Source of the DNA: Sarocladium kiliense
Lineage: Eukaryota; Ascomycota; Sordariomycetes; Hypocreales; Sarocladiaceae
Length of the DNA stretch: 64,000 bases
Reading direction: 5' to 3'
NCBI GenBank assembly: GCA_030734395.1
Contig: JAUZTG010000012.1
Span: 806,001 to 870,000, forward strand
Below, one piece after another: positions 43,163 to 54,920 of this stretch. The notes beneath the pieces were generated by a model. That model saw only the letters and a program-made list of their open reading frames with translations, did no database searches and had not been told where the DNA came from. The translations under genes and the position numbers were made by a program. Each line of letters begins with the position of its first letter. The first letter of the stretch is position 1.

Positions 43163-45293
43163 ATGGGTTCCATGACAGGCCCCAATCTCTTGCGCATTGC
43201 GTCGGCCTCTGGCTCAGTCACAGATCGTCGCCATGGGTTTCTAGACATTGCGAAAAATGAGGATGTGCAATACATCGTTGGCGACTGGATGTCAGAATAC
43301 AACATGACCACTCGTGGTGCCGGAAAGATCTCGGATAATGGAGTCGCTGCGCAGTTCGAGGAGACCTTTCTGGAGGCTATTTTACCCGCCCTCCCGTTCC
43401 TTGAGCAGCGCAAGATCAAGGTCGTGGTCAACGCAGGGGCAAGCGACACAGAAAGACTCTACCAAACACTGGTCTCGGAGATCGAGAAGGCTGGCGTTCA
43501 ACTTCGCGTGGCCTGGGTTTCTGGAGATGAGGTGATGGATGCCGTTCAGGCAGCTCGAAAGTCAGGAGACGATTTCACAAGTTTGACCACTGGTAAGTTC
43601 AACTCGAGGGACTTGGCCTGACTGTGATCTAGCAGTGCCAGGGTCAGCAACCAGCAACTGAGCGTGCCGAGGGCGAATGAATTAGACAGCAGCTAACGCC
43701 ATCCAGGTCAGAAGCTGCGAGACTGGGGCCTGGAGCCCATTTATGCTCAGGCTTACCTAGGTTCATTCGGAATCGTCAAAGCCCTGGAGCATGGGATTGA
43801 TATTGTGCTTTGTGGACGGGTTGCAGATGCATGCCCGACCATTGGAGTTTCGGCATTCCACTACGGTTGGGGCCGAAAGGATTACTCGCAACTTGCACAC
43901 GCCTTTGTGGCTGGACATTTTCTTGAATGTTCGAGCTATGTTACTGGTGGGAACTTCTCTGGATTCAAGACTCTCCCTGGCTTATCTCTTGATATTGCCT
44001 TTCCTATCCTGGAAGTAGAGAGCACCGGCGAATTTATCATCACGAAGCAGCTATCAAAAGACGGCATGGTCACGATCGATACATGCAAGTCGCAGCTTCT
44101 GTATGAGATCCAAGGTCCTCTATACTATAATTCAGATGTAGTGGCCGAGCTAGACCAGATCAAAATCGTCCAGGTAGGAAAGGATAGAGTGTAAGTGCCA
44201 TCCGCTCCACTATGCCGACAAGGACCATGGGGAGCCAAATCTTTTCACAAGTGGCCAACAGTCACACTATCCCCATCGGCGTGCGAGATTCGATCGGCTA
44301 ATACTCGCAGACGTGTAACAAACATCGGCTACCGCAGGCCCCCTCCCACAACTAAAGTCGGCCTTACTGCTCGGGGAGGTTTCCAGGCTGAGGCACATTA
44401 CTTCCTATGTGGCTTAGATATCGAGGAAAAGGCAGCGATGATTGAACGCCAGATCCGTGCAGCCCTCGACGAAAGCAAGTTCCACTGCCTGAAGTTCCGC
44501 ACGAATGGCCGCTGCCCGTCGAACCCTAAGAACCAGGATGCCGCAACTGTAGATTTCCGGATCTTTGCACAAGCTCGCAACGAAGATGACATTTCATCGA
44601 AGAAGTTCTTCCGCCCGGTATCTGACGCTATCATGCAAAGTTATCCTGGTGCAACATTCGCAGTTGACGCGAGGCAAGCTATGCCTAAACCTTATTACGA
44701 GTACTGGGTGGCATTGCTCCCGCAGAGCGCTATCAAGCACACGTGTCACATTCCTTCCAAAGGACTGGTGCTTCCCATCGAAGCTCCAACCGATACTGAG
44801 GACTTCCTGTACAGACAAGCCTCTTATGAGACCACAAACCCCGTGGAGATTGACATCTTCGGCCCGGCGACTGTGGCGCCTCTTGGTTATGTGGTACATG
44901 CTCGTTCAGGTGACAAGGGGTCAGATTGCAACGTGGGCTTCTATACCCGCTCTGCTGAAGAGTGGGACTGGTTGCGCAGTTTGCTTTCAATTGAAAAGGT
45001 AAAAGAACTACTGGGCGAAGACTACAACGGGAAGGAAATATGCCGATTTGAGCTCCCTCATATTTGGGGTAAGTTTCACACTTCTCATGACATCACTCAC
45101 ACCACGACACATTGAACAAGTATCAGGTTATTTGCTAACCGCCATAGCTGTGCATTTCCTATTGAAAGATCACCTGGATCGTGGCGTTGCTTCCAGCTCG
45201 ACTTACGACGTTTTGGGAAAGAATCTTGCTGAGTATCTCCGGGCCAAGCACGTCAATATTCCGAACAAGTTTCTGCAACGCGGGAAAATCTAA
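43163..45293 (+). CDS. Acyclic terpene utilisation AtuA-family protein (DUF1446)
   Basis: 605 residues in four exons (43163-43592, 43707-44190, 44311-45068, 45148-45293). The N-terminal 450 residues are the AtuA/DUF1446 domain (PF07287): RIASASGSVTDRRHGFLD, VGDWMSEYNMTT, VVNAGASDTERLY, IDIVLCGRVADACPTIG, ARGGFQAEAHYFLCGLD. The last 130 residues, from APLGYVVHARSGDKGSDCNVGF onward, are the AtuA-like ferredoxin-fold domain. In Pseudomonas, AtuA belongs to the operon for citronellol/geraniol breakdown, where its exact role is undefined; fungal members usually stand alone, as here, with no biotin carboxylase subunits nearby. The upstream CCATGAGTCA element and 2-domain organisation link it to the surrounding redox gene set. 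Function is inferred only from family name and context. Confidence 0.9.
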
Positions 45294-45762
45294 GTGGTCT
45301 AGACTCGCATATATCTCCTGTGGTGCTTAGAATTGACATAGCTATCTTATGTGTATTGCTGCTCCTTCTACTATCCGTATATTCAGAAGCCTGTAAACGT
45401 GAGTATCACGTCTCCAAGAACAAATCCGGAGGCCAATGTGTCGTATAAGTTCTTGTATACTGCAGATGCCCCTCATTACAATATACCCCTCGGCCAGCCT
45501 CACCTCCCAATGGGCTACAACGGCCATACAGGACCTTGGTTGGATGTTCAAGGATAGATGCATCATACTTCAGTAACTATTCCTCTATCGGCAAATGCAC
45601 AGCCTAAAAGAGCACAACAGGTCCTTAGATACAAGCGTAAAATCCACGTCGTTTTCATTTGAATATCAAAGCGCTCAAGCGTCGTCATATATGTTTCCTA
45701 GGCAGAGATCGAAATAATTAATATAGAACTTGGAATACACCACACATTCATACATCTCTGGT
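45294..45762. other. 3' flank of the AtuA gene; nothing further seen
   Basis: Short frames only. Probably 3' UTR, then the end of the monooxygenase relic. Confidence 0.4.
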
Positions 45763-46562
45763 CTAAAGCCTTGGTAGACCTTTCACTTTTGCCAGCTCTT
45801 GTACCATTTCCGGATGTGAAACAACGACCCTAGCTGCAACAACCAGTAACGCTATAACTATAAGGTGGTTTGCGTGCTGGATCTGCCTTGCCAGTTTATG
45901 CAACGGCCACCATACGGAGCTACCTTCCATCAGTAAGTCCTTCTAACGTGGGAAGAACGTTGCTCTCTAAAACGACGCGGCCAGGCCCAGCCAAGCCGCT
46001 GAGTTACGTCCAGCCTTGTTAATATACTAATTACTGTAACCTGCTAAGAATACTGTCTTGGATAAAACCTTATTAAGATCTTAGATCAATATCTCCTTAG
46101 CATCTAGGTCGACCTTGATAATAGTTATATAACCATCAAGTATAGGCGAGATGAGAGTCTTAGCAATATATGCGACCTGAACCTCGATAGAGTAAATAAT
46201 AGAGTTGAAAGCGGGGAAGGTATTAGGTCCGAAGGTTCAGATTGAAACGGAAGGAATAGATATGAATGGGAACGTCAGGTCCACTGCCGTCGACCGCGTT
46301 AGATGGCCTTTCGTCGCTTCGGGTTCACATAGTAAGAGGAGCTCACTAACCATCCAGGATGTGTTTGCAACCCAAGTACCGCCCGGTCTTTCCCTCTTCT
46401 CGTAGATCTAACATGGGGATCATGTTAATCCGTGGACATTTCTGTTTGGATACGGAAGATACATACCTCAAAGTTGCTGACCCCAAGCTTCCACTTAGGA
46501 GTGTGGGCCATGGCGATGGCGCCGACACCGCCGCCGATAATAATCACATTTGTACCAGTCAT
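45763..46562 (-). pseudogene. Relic of a Baeyer-Villiger-type FAD monooxygenase, internally deleted, with RIP-type stops
   Basis: From ATG 46562 the frame reads MTGTNVIIIGGGVGAIAMAH (FAD-binding GxGxxG), then after an intron IYEKRERPGGTWVANT, then DVPIHIYSFRFNLN, the usual start of fungal Baeyer-Villiger/flavin monooxygenases. It then jumps to the C-terminal part: FGPNTFPAFNSIIYSIEVQVAYIAK, then KTVFLAGYSN, YINKAGRNSAAWLG, RATFFPR and GSSVWWPLHKLA, ending at TAG 45763. About 350 middle residues are missing. In-frame stops at 46081-46083 (TAA), 46027-46029, 45967-45969 and 45943-45945 (TAG) stand where relatives have Gln or Trp: CAA to TAA and TGG to TAG, all C:G to T:A changes. It is non-functional. 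The AT-rich patch at 46020-46200 is within it. Confidence 0.8.
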
Positions 46563-48174
46563 CGTTTCTGGTTCTGTGATATCTTCAAGACAAACAAGTA
46601 GGGCCCGATCTGGGACGAAGTATACACAGAACTTCTATATCGGCATAAATTCGGCATGCAGCGGGTGAAAAGGAAAAGATATCATGGCCCACCTGGCCTG
46701 CCTTGTGGCATTACAGTGTCTGCTGATAATTCAGGACACGGAAAAAGCAGGAACAGCAGAGAGGAAACAGAGCCCGGATTCGCCACAGCCTGTAAATCCT
46801 ATATATTGCACCCGGGTGCGGGTTTGCATGCGGGTGAAGGCTTCCGCCTGAGCAGGGGCTGTCCGCTCGATGAGCATGTCTGTTTGCCCCGAGGCAAGCG
46901 TCCCCGGGTTTCGAGAAGGACAAACATTGTTTACAACCTCTTAGGCTTGCGTATCAAATGCGATGCCATATTTTTGGCTCGTACGGGAATGCAATCCCGC
47001 GGAGGCAGATTCCCGGACCCAGACGGAGACGACAAGTCGGGTGCGTTTCGCAAGTCAACAGAGCTCCGCTCAGGGTCTCGATGTTCCCGATCAGGGCTGA
47101 TGATTGTGAGATTGCGACGTGGATTAGGATCATGCTCGTTGCTCTTATGGTGAAGCTTCGCCGGTCTACCCTTGTAGTGAGATTGGCCCTTGTGTCGCTC
47201 ATGTCGGGTAGGTCGACTGTCTAGACTGCTTTTGACTTGGGAAATTTATACGGCTGTTTATCTTGTCGAAATCAAGAGTCGATAGCTTGTTCATGATTCA
47301 GGAGCAGTGGATTTGCGCTCGCTCATGTTTGAGTACGGGGCTTGCTTGATGTTTCCTTACAACTAGTCGAATAAGACACCGTACGTTTGGACAACTGGCT
47401 ATCATACCGTGGCAATTTTTCTTATTTTTTAACCCTAAGTTTTTTTGACCGTTCATCTTCATCTGGTCATACATTTATGATCCTGGAAAGGTTCTACGAA
47501 CAACACGCTGCTTGAAAGTATTCTTTGTTCCACTGCATGACATGGTTCGCGGCCGGCCTGTACCAGTTCGTTTGTAAGTGCTGTGATGTACTGTATATGC
47601 CTCCTCTGCTCCTGCCCGGACTTTACACTAAAGCGTCTTTCACCGTTCTCGAGGCCACTGTGGCGTAGGCATAGTGCGAATACTGAGAACTAGAGAGAGT
47701 CAAAGCCCTTTCGTCCGAGACAGGGTAAGATGCACTGCATCCGTCCAGAGGAGGATGACAGTCTGTCTGCCTTTCAATGATACCTAAATACCGGGTTTCC
47801 CCACACCCCACACCCCTCCTACCGGACTTCTGGGGCTCCTTTCCTGAAAGGCTTGTCAGGTATGAGCCCTGCACATGAGTTCAGGGGGTCGCCACCTTGC
47901 GTCCCCTCGCTTCGCCTGACGACGGCGCCATTGCCCATGGCTCTAGTACTCAGGCGGCGTTGGGCACGACGCTACACATGTGGCTAGACTTGTGCTCTAA
48001 TCGCTATATGTTCGATTGGTACCCCAAGACGGGGAGGGTAGAAGCGTCGCTCTCACCCCGCATCTGAGTGTAGCAGCGCTGGCCGTGGTTTAACTCCTGC
48101 ATTGTTGCACTTAAACGATTCAATGCACCTCTTTAGACAAGACAAGGACAAGACAACACAGCACAGTCGTTACT
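46563..48174. other. Gene-free stretch before a Zn2Cys6 regulator
   Basis: 1.6 kb without a supported gene. A plus-strand frame (46656-47153) and minus-strand frames have Arg/Ser/Gly-rich, domain-free translations. The region near 48290-48312 has short ACAAC repeats, inside the first intron of the next gene's surroundings. Confidence 0.4.
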
Positions 48175-51100
48175 ATGCCTGGTGTCAAGCACGTCACCTC
48201 AGCATGCCTCAGCTGCAGGCGTCGCAAAGTCAAGGTGAGTTGAGTTCTCTTACATTAGTGCGGCGAGCATGCGATCGCCCAAAAGTACGATACAACACAA
48301 CACAACACAATACCTCTCTGAATTCAGACCCTATCTGAGCCGAACTCTAACGATACGACAACTAGTGCGACGGCAATGATCCCTGCTCCTGCTGCTCGAG
48401 CTCGAAACTAGACTGTGTGTATAACGCGGAAGCCGACATGCGCAGAATCCCAGCCAGGAAAATCATCAGCGACCTGCGCTCCCGAGTCACCGAGCTTGAG
48501 AATGCCCTCCGGGCACAGCAGCCGAAGGCTGTCACAGGCACTGATAGCGCAGCACAGTCTCTCATGTCTGGCAATAGTCCCAGTAACTCGTCATCTGCAG
48601 CATCAGGTCAGGACGATGGAGGGGTGTCAAGTGGGCAAGTGCAGGAGGGTTCGCTGGTCAGCAGCAGCGACGATTCAGAAGGCCAAGGTGAAATCTGCTC
48701 TGACCATGGGGCAACAAGCATGTCAGTCACGGGTTCGCTCAGGCAGGACGATGGTGAGACACAGCTGACTGCACCGCTGTCGGATAGCGCTGGAGAACAT
48801 GCCCAGCTCACAGCAACGGGGGTGAATATGAGCGGTGAAGACCTGAACGACAACGATGACAACTTCACGCATTTCGACCAAACCAACGACTTGCAGCAGG
48901 ACCACGGCCAAGACCAGAACCGCGCGCAACAAAGGACGGAAAGACGTGGCCCATTGTCTCCCCTCACGCACTCACACTCTGCGGCGCATCAAGATGTTCA
49001 ACCTCCTCACCCTGCCCATCCCCCTCCAGCCTACGACGAGTTGCCTAGCCAAAACCCCTCTGGGAGTGAAGACAACATTACAGACATCCTCGCCGCACGC
49101 ATGGGTGGCTTGAGGATAGCTGAAGATGGCGAACTGCGTTATTACGGCCCTACTTCTAATCTCCACGTCCATCCAAACGGGAGCTACCCCCTCTCTCATT
49201 CTAATATTCGATACGTCGAGACTGAAGGGCTGAATGTGCTTAAACGCCTTAGCCTAGACCAAGAAGTTTCCATGGAAACCGAGGCTTACCTCGCACGTCT
49301 TTACTTTTGCTGGGAAGATCCAGCTATTCACGCTGTTGACGAGGGAACGTTCTTTGCTGAGAAGCAGAACACGCTTATACATGGCAAGAAAAGCCCCTAC
49401 TACTCCGAAACTCTCAACAATGCCATGTAAGCAATATTATTTTATCGACTTATCGCGAAAAGACATCAGCTGACAGTGATTCGTCCAGCTGCGCTATCGG
49501 CGCCAAACTGGCCTGTGGCGAGTACTTAGGTATCCCAGATCCTGCTCCCGAGTTCTTTTCTCAAAGGGCCAAGGCTTTACTGGATATTGAAATGGATAGC
49601 CCGACTGTTGCAACAGTACAGGCCCTCGTTGTGATGAGCGCTTCAGAAGCTGCCTTCACTCGTGATGCCCGTGGATGGCTTTACAGTGGTACGTGCTGTG
49701 GTATTCCATTCTGTAGATGCTTCACCTCGTCAAATTTCGTGAGGCCGTAATGGCACATCTAAATGAGATTATGCTGATAGGTATCAATCAGGGATGGCGG
49801 CAAGGCTCAGTGCTGATCTTGGCCTACACCTTGACATTACGCAGCATATTCAGAGCGTTGCTCTCACCGAACGAGATCTGGAGATTCGGCGCATCACCTT
49901 CTGGGGGGTCTTCATTCAGGAACAGTCAGTAGAGCCTCTTGAGCTGCGAGAGCCCTCTCCTTGCCCTCTCAACTGATATTCGTTGCAGCATGTGGAGTAT
50001 GTATGTAGGTAGGCCATGGAGTATTGGGGTGAAGAACATCACTGTTCCCCGGCCGCGAAGCGCCTCCGACGGCACGAGAAAATGGCAACCATATCCAGAG
50101 CGTGCAGGACACGTCGAAATACCGCGAGGGGGGTTGGCCTTCCCACTCGAAGCGTGTACAGATGCAAACGTATCTATCTGCGAGTTCTTCCCTCGCATAA
50201 ATGACGCACTGTGAGTAGTCTCTTTCGTGGTAGCGCTTTCATAGGGGAGTTACAGTCACTTGACATAATGAAATCTCTCAACAGATATGCTGAAAAGAAA
50301 TCGCCGGACGTAAAGGTAATGGTCGACTTCCTTGCTCGGACGAAAGCTGAACTATGGACATGGCATGACAGCCTACACGAAGGGCTGCGCGTTGACTCTT
50401 CCGCACCAAGCACGCCTTACGTGCCTGCCGTCCTGCAACTCCAGTACGTTGAGGCCCAGAAGACAGCTTTGAAGGAAATCTAATCGTCCAGAGCCTAGCT
50501 AACAGTATGTTTCCAGTATGCAATTCCACGCGACACTGATTGCGCTGTGTCGCCCGTACCTCTCAGGTTCTCTCATCCGCTGCGGCCAATCTTTAGCCTC
50601 GCAGCAAGATCGAGACATCCTTTTTGGGGCATTGCCCGACTGCTTGACTGCCGCACATGAGATTGCAAAGCTTCTACGATGTTACCAGCGGCAGCACTCC
50701 CTCCCGCGAGCCAACATCCAGATTATCCACATCATACTCACCGCATGCCTCGTGTTCGTCCATGATGTCTGCGTACGTGACCCCAGTGAAGCGCGCACGT
50801 CCCAGACAGACCTTCAGTTCTGTTGCCACGCGCTGGGTCAGCTCGGCCACGCATTCGGAAATGCAACGCGTGCGCTCGAGGTTATCATCCTCGTGCGCAG
50901 TGAATGGCAGAAGCTTTCTGCAGCAAGGCGGACGCCAACAGCGGGACTAAAGCGACGGAATACCGGGTCGAGAATCCCCGAGCACGGCACTCTGGGCCAG
51001 GACGGCGCCCACCGCGCCAAGCGGAGGAGCTCCGGTTCTTCAGGCATGGACAACTTATACGAATCAGGGGGGTTGCCCGGTCCACCGGCTTTCAGTGCGT

Positions 51101-51324
51101 TTCAAACGCTATACAACAACTTCGCGGGATACGCCACAGATATCAGCATGCCAGAAATCACTGAGGACATACCTGGAGCGTCTTGGGACATCCCGATGGA
51201 TGTTTCGACAGACTTGAACCAGCTTATGATGCCCGCAGCATGGCCGGGACCAGATATAATGCCGTCGACGGCCCTTGATCAGGAGTCAGTGCCCTTTTGT
51301 GTGGATGGCCAACATGATACATGA
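48175..51324 (+). CDS. Zn2Cys6 transcription factor with fungal_trans (MHR) domain
   Basis: 880-residue nuclear regulator in seven exons (48175-48234, 48366-49426, 49489-49688, 49792-49924, 49989-50210, 50285-50443, 50517-51324). The zinc cluster starts in exon 1 and finishes in exon 2: SACLSCRRRKVKCDG, then NDPCSCCSSSKLDCVY, spacing C-x2-C-x6-C-x5-C-x2-C-x6-C. A leucine-rich coiled coil (IISDLRSRVTELENALRAQQ) follows, then 200 disordered Ser/Gln/Asp-rich residues. The MHR domain has AARLSADLGLHLDI, IRRITFWGVFIQE, MYVGRPWSIGVKN and ALCRPYLSG. The C-terminal 200 residues are acidic and may activate transcription. Splice joins are conventional. It is convergent with the regulator at 51415-54119, whose stop lies 91 bases away. 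Targets unknown. Confidence 0.9.
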
Positions 51325-51414
51325 AGAAATCACCGATGATTCTAGCTCGTAACGATAGGCATGATGTCTTTTCTTTGCCTGCTGGTTGAAGCCCGGCAAC
51401 GGAAGGTGGTGCAA

Positions 51415-54119
51415 CTATAAACCTAGGTTCCAGATGAAGTCCATAGAGGTATCACCCAGCCCTTGGAAGTCCTGAAACTCATCAGGTGCAAAAGGAAGTA
51501 GGGATGCGTCGAATGGTAGGGTCAACCAGCTCTCATCTAGCTGATCACTTGCCTCACCACCAAACTGCAAAGCCCTCCCCCCACCACCCAATCTTGATCC
51601 AAAATTCAGATTCCAGTCTGAAGTGTCCTGTTCTGTGTTTGCTTGCCGTTCGACGGATGCCGGTCTTGTCATCGCGAAACGTGGCGGCCGTACAGCGGGG
51701 ATGAAGTTCTCCTGCAGGCGCACGACGTGCAGCTCGAGGAGGGTAGCGTAGCGGGATCCAAGATGGAGATCGTCGGGTTTGCTATTCCGGAGAGCTGCGA
51801 CGGAGGCAGTGAGGATGTTGAGTGCATCTCGGAGTTTTGTCTCGTTGACGCCGAGACCGAGACCTTTGAGGAGGAAGACGGAGGAGGTGGTTATGCGGAG
51901 GAACATGGATACGGGGGCGTAGCGGAGGGTGCCTTTGTCGTGGAGTTTGGTGGCGAGTTTGAGGATCTCGAGACAGCTATCGACTACGACGGAGACGAGG
52001 GTGTGGTCTTCCGAACTGAGTTCTAGGGGGTTCTGGGCGGCGAAGGTGGCGTGGGGTTCTGCGAGGCCGCGCTCGACGACGGCTTGGAGACCGAGGGAGT
52101 TTGCGTAGGTTTTGACGTGGTTGTACTCCACGGATAGGATGTCGAAGAAGTACGTCGACTTGTCTATGCGTGAAGCGGTGGTGTCAGAGACAGGAATTTT
52201 ATCGACAATATATGAATCATGCTTACTGTGATCGTGCAAATACTTCGTCTTCCAGCTTGTCAGCAAAGACATGAACTGCTCGATCATACCGCTGTATCGA
52301 CCGCTCCGCAGCAGGTGTTTGGTAATGGCAGTAGATGGGAAGAGCATGTCTGAAATGCATCTTGCCAGCTTCGTGAGCTCCGTCCATGCTGTCATGAACC
52401 AGCTCCAGTTCTGCCCATAACCCTGTTCCGTAGTCTCTGCAGTATTAGAGAGGTTCGCACCTTGCACAAAGCCTTGTGGCATCATCGACTTCCGACCGAG
52501 ACGTATTGCCAGCTGCTCTTGGTAAGTGTATAGGAGATTGCTGAGTGATGTACGGCGACGATATTTTCTGCCCTCATAGTGGGATAGTTCAGCCAGATGG
52601 TCTTGCAGAGGGTCGTCGTTGTCGAAGACACCGAGCTCATTGGCAAGGCTCATAGCAGCGCCGATGGCCATCCACGCCATTCTATCGAATCTCCTAGCGG
52701 GGTTGATTACATCCTCAAGCCACCTTCCTCGTGACGGACTCTCGACGTCGGGTTCGCTTCTATCCCTTGCATCCTTCATCGTGAAGAGGACTGTCGAGTC
52801 CCAGCCGTCTCCGGCAGGGGGTACGTGCAGCCCACGTGGTTGCCATTCAGTAAGTAGTAAAAGAGCCTCAACGGAGCCAAGAGTCCGAGTCTTAGCCTTC
52901 GAGCCTTTCTCTTGCCCTAGCATTATACGCATGAGGAGGTGTTGGAAGTGGTCCCATAAACGCTGGTGAATCAGAGGAGCTCTTGACTCGCCTCCAGGGA
53001 CTGGAAGGATATGGTAGCGTGACGAGATGGTTAGAATAACGCAGCATAACATCGGTTCGCGCACAACGAGGTAGTAGTGGTTGGCGTGGTGGGAGTAGAA
53101 GTCGTCGAGTATGGGCGAGAACGGGGCGAGGTTTTGGAAGAAGAGATCGACGTACATGACAGCCTCTTCCGCGGAGAACCAGCCCATGCGCACGAACCTA
53201 TATGCATTCCATGTATCAAGCGTCTCGGCTGAAGGCTGTGTTGATAAATTGGCCGATCTTTCATCAACCCTGGCGTCTTGCAAATCAGCTCGAGTAGCTG
53301 AAGACACTGTTTGCGGTATGGCGCTGGCCGTGGCATCTTGCATGGGTGATGTAGTGCTTGGTCCACCTTGCTCCGTGGACACAACGCTTTGGTTGGTGAC
53401 AGCATCGTTTACGCCGTGACGAGCTGCTTCGAAAAGCAGGTTCATGGCTTCGTTCCCGTTACTCACAGCCGTGCGCATCATCGACTCGGTTATCTCGGTC
53501 GGGAGGGTCTGAGTCGCGGATGGCTGAGCGCCGGTGCTTAGACCTGTCCTTGAGCTGACAACCGAGTTCCGCGCATCTTGTGCAGCCTCAGAGGCATCCA
53601 CAAGGCCATTGGTAGAATCTGAGCGTCTGCCTGGGGTTTCAGCGTCTACACAAGAGCACAGTCGCTCGTCAGTCACAACGTGGATGGATATGGGAAGACA
53701 GGGAGCTGGACTCACCATGAGAGCCATTCTGATCAGTGTTGCGGGTCCTCTGCTTCTGCCGTTGGCTCGAATTCGGACCATGGCGTTCAGCTGGGAATGT
53801 GCAGACTCGCATTTCCCTGCGGCATCGAGCGCATGGCAGGCCGGCAAGGTATTCTTCGGCCGTGATGTCACATCGTGTCTTGCGTGAGCGACACTTGTTG
53901 CAGGCTATACGATGTCAGAGAGGCAACGTCCAACTCACAAAAGGGTATCAATCAAACGCCAGATGATGGCAGTGGCTTCGCGAAAGTGACAAAAAGGCAA
54001 GACGAACCCTTGTATGCTCGATGAATGCGAGGCTGCGGCGGGGAGGCCTGGTGGTCGCTGAGATCTCCGTGGTGGCCTCGGCTCGCGGGGGACTGCCGAT
54101 GGTTGTCGGCGGGATTCAT
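51415..54119 (-). CDS. Zn2Cys6 transcription factor with MHR domain
   Basis: 843 residues in three exons (54008-54119, 53716-53904, 51415-53645). The start ATG 54119 (MNPADNHRQSPASRG) is chosen because the frame upstream lacks another ATG. Exon 2 holds the zinc cluster ACNKCRSRKTRCDI, 12 residues of spacer, and CARCRREMRVC: C-x2-C-x6-C-x12-C-x2-C-x6-C, a long third loop of the kind in Leu3-type regulators. The long third exon covers the MHR domain (YRFVRMGWFSAEEAVMYVDLFF, FSPILDDFYSHHANHYYLV, RFDRMAWMAIGAAMSLANELGVF, RRRTSLSNLLYTYQEQLAIRLGRKS) and ends DFIWNLGL, an acidic/hydrophobic tail. This layout fits the fungal ARO80/TamA-like and War1-like class that respond to small acids or amino acids. 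No defect noticed. Confidence 0.9.
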
Positions 54120-54920
54120 TAGGTGATGGAAATCGTCGGACAAACGATCATCGGATCATGTATTTGAAGAGCAGACCATGGGAGCAATGTCGGAAAGGGT
54201 CTGCAGCGTCAAAGCCGTTCGGGGCAGGGGTCTATGCTCGTTGTCAGTCTCAAATCCTGCGTTTTGCATACCGGAGCAACAGAGCCTTGGTACAGTCTAG
54301 TCTACGCATGCCAGCCACTCTCACAACCAGACGTGAGCACCCTCTCCACGATGATCTGGGGATGTAGCAGGCCCACGCAGTCGTCGCCCACGCTAGTGCG
54401 AGGTGGCAGGGCCGACGCTTTCCGATGTACTCCGACACTAGTTGAGCTACTTACACCCTCATCCCTACCTCACTTGTAGCCCGTGATGTTGCGTCCAGCC
54501 TCCAATTGTCAATGGTTTAGGGCAAATAGTGCACCTTACTAAGAAGCAGCCTGGTCAACAAATGTCATTGTTCCATAACTGCATTTCCCCCGGGCTCCTT
54601 GCACACGAGAGTCTCGGGCTATGAGAAGTCTTTTCGAATAAAAGTATTGAGTTAAATCAAGTAAAAGAGCTATTAGGATTTATTGATAGTAATCTATGCT
54701 ATGGTTATCTAATATTAAAAATATAATGAGTAATACAGAATTATACATCCCGGGATGGATGCTCTCAAGTAAGGCCATTAAGAGCGTTCTTGAATCCCCA
54801 CACTCGTCGCGGCCGTAGGGCCTTTGCAAGGCGTCTTCAGCTATGCTCGGCCCCTTTCCCCTTGAACCGGCAGTCTGTTGTCATGCCGGGGCCTTTCGCA
54901 GTACATTCCAGTGTTACCTG
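54120..54920. other. Intergenic with AT-rich patch (about 54630-54750)
   Basis: No gene supported. The 120-base AT-rich patch interrupts otherwise balanced sequence. Holds the promoter of the 51.4-54.1 kb regulator; the 3' end of the ceramide synthase lies at 54921. Confidence 0.4.

Noticed and set aside
46020..46290. First impression of a Copia-type transposon relic on the minus strand
   Set aside because: The translation fits the C-terminal domain of a flavin monooxygenase (GPNTFPAFNSI and KTVFLAG) and links with the FAD motif at 46.5 kb.
46656..47153. 165-codon plus-strand frame
   Set aside because: Arg/Ser/Gly-rich without domain, no partner exons and overlapping minus-strand frames of similar length.
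51643..52026. 127-codon plus-strand frame rich in Glu/Asp
   Set aside because: It lies antisense to the long MHR exon of the 51.4-54.1 kb regulator and mirrors its codon bias.
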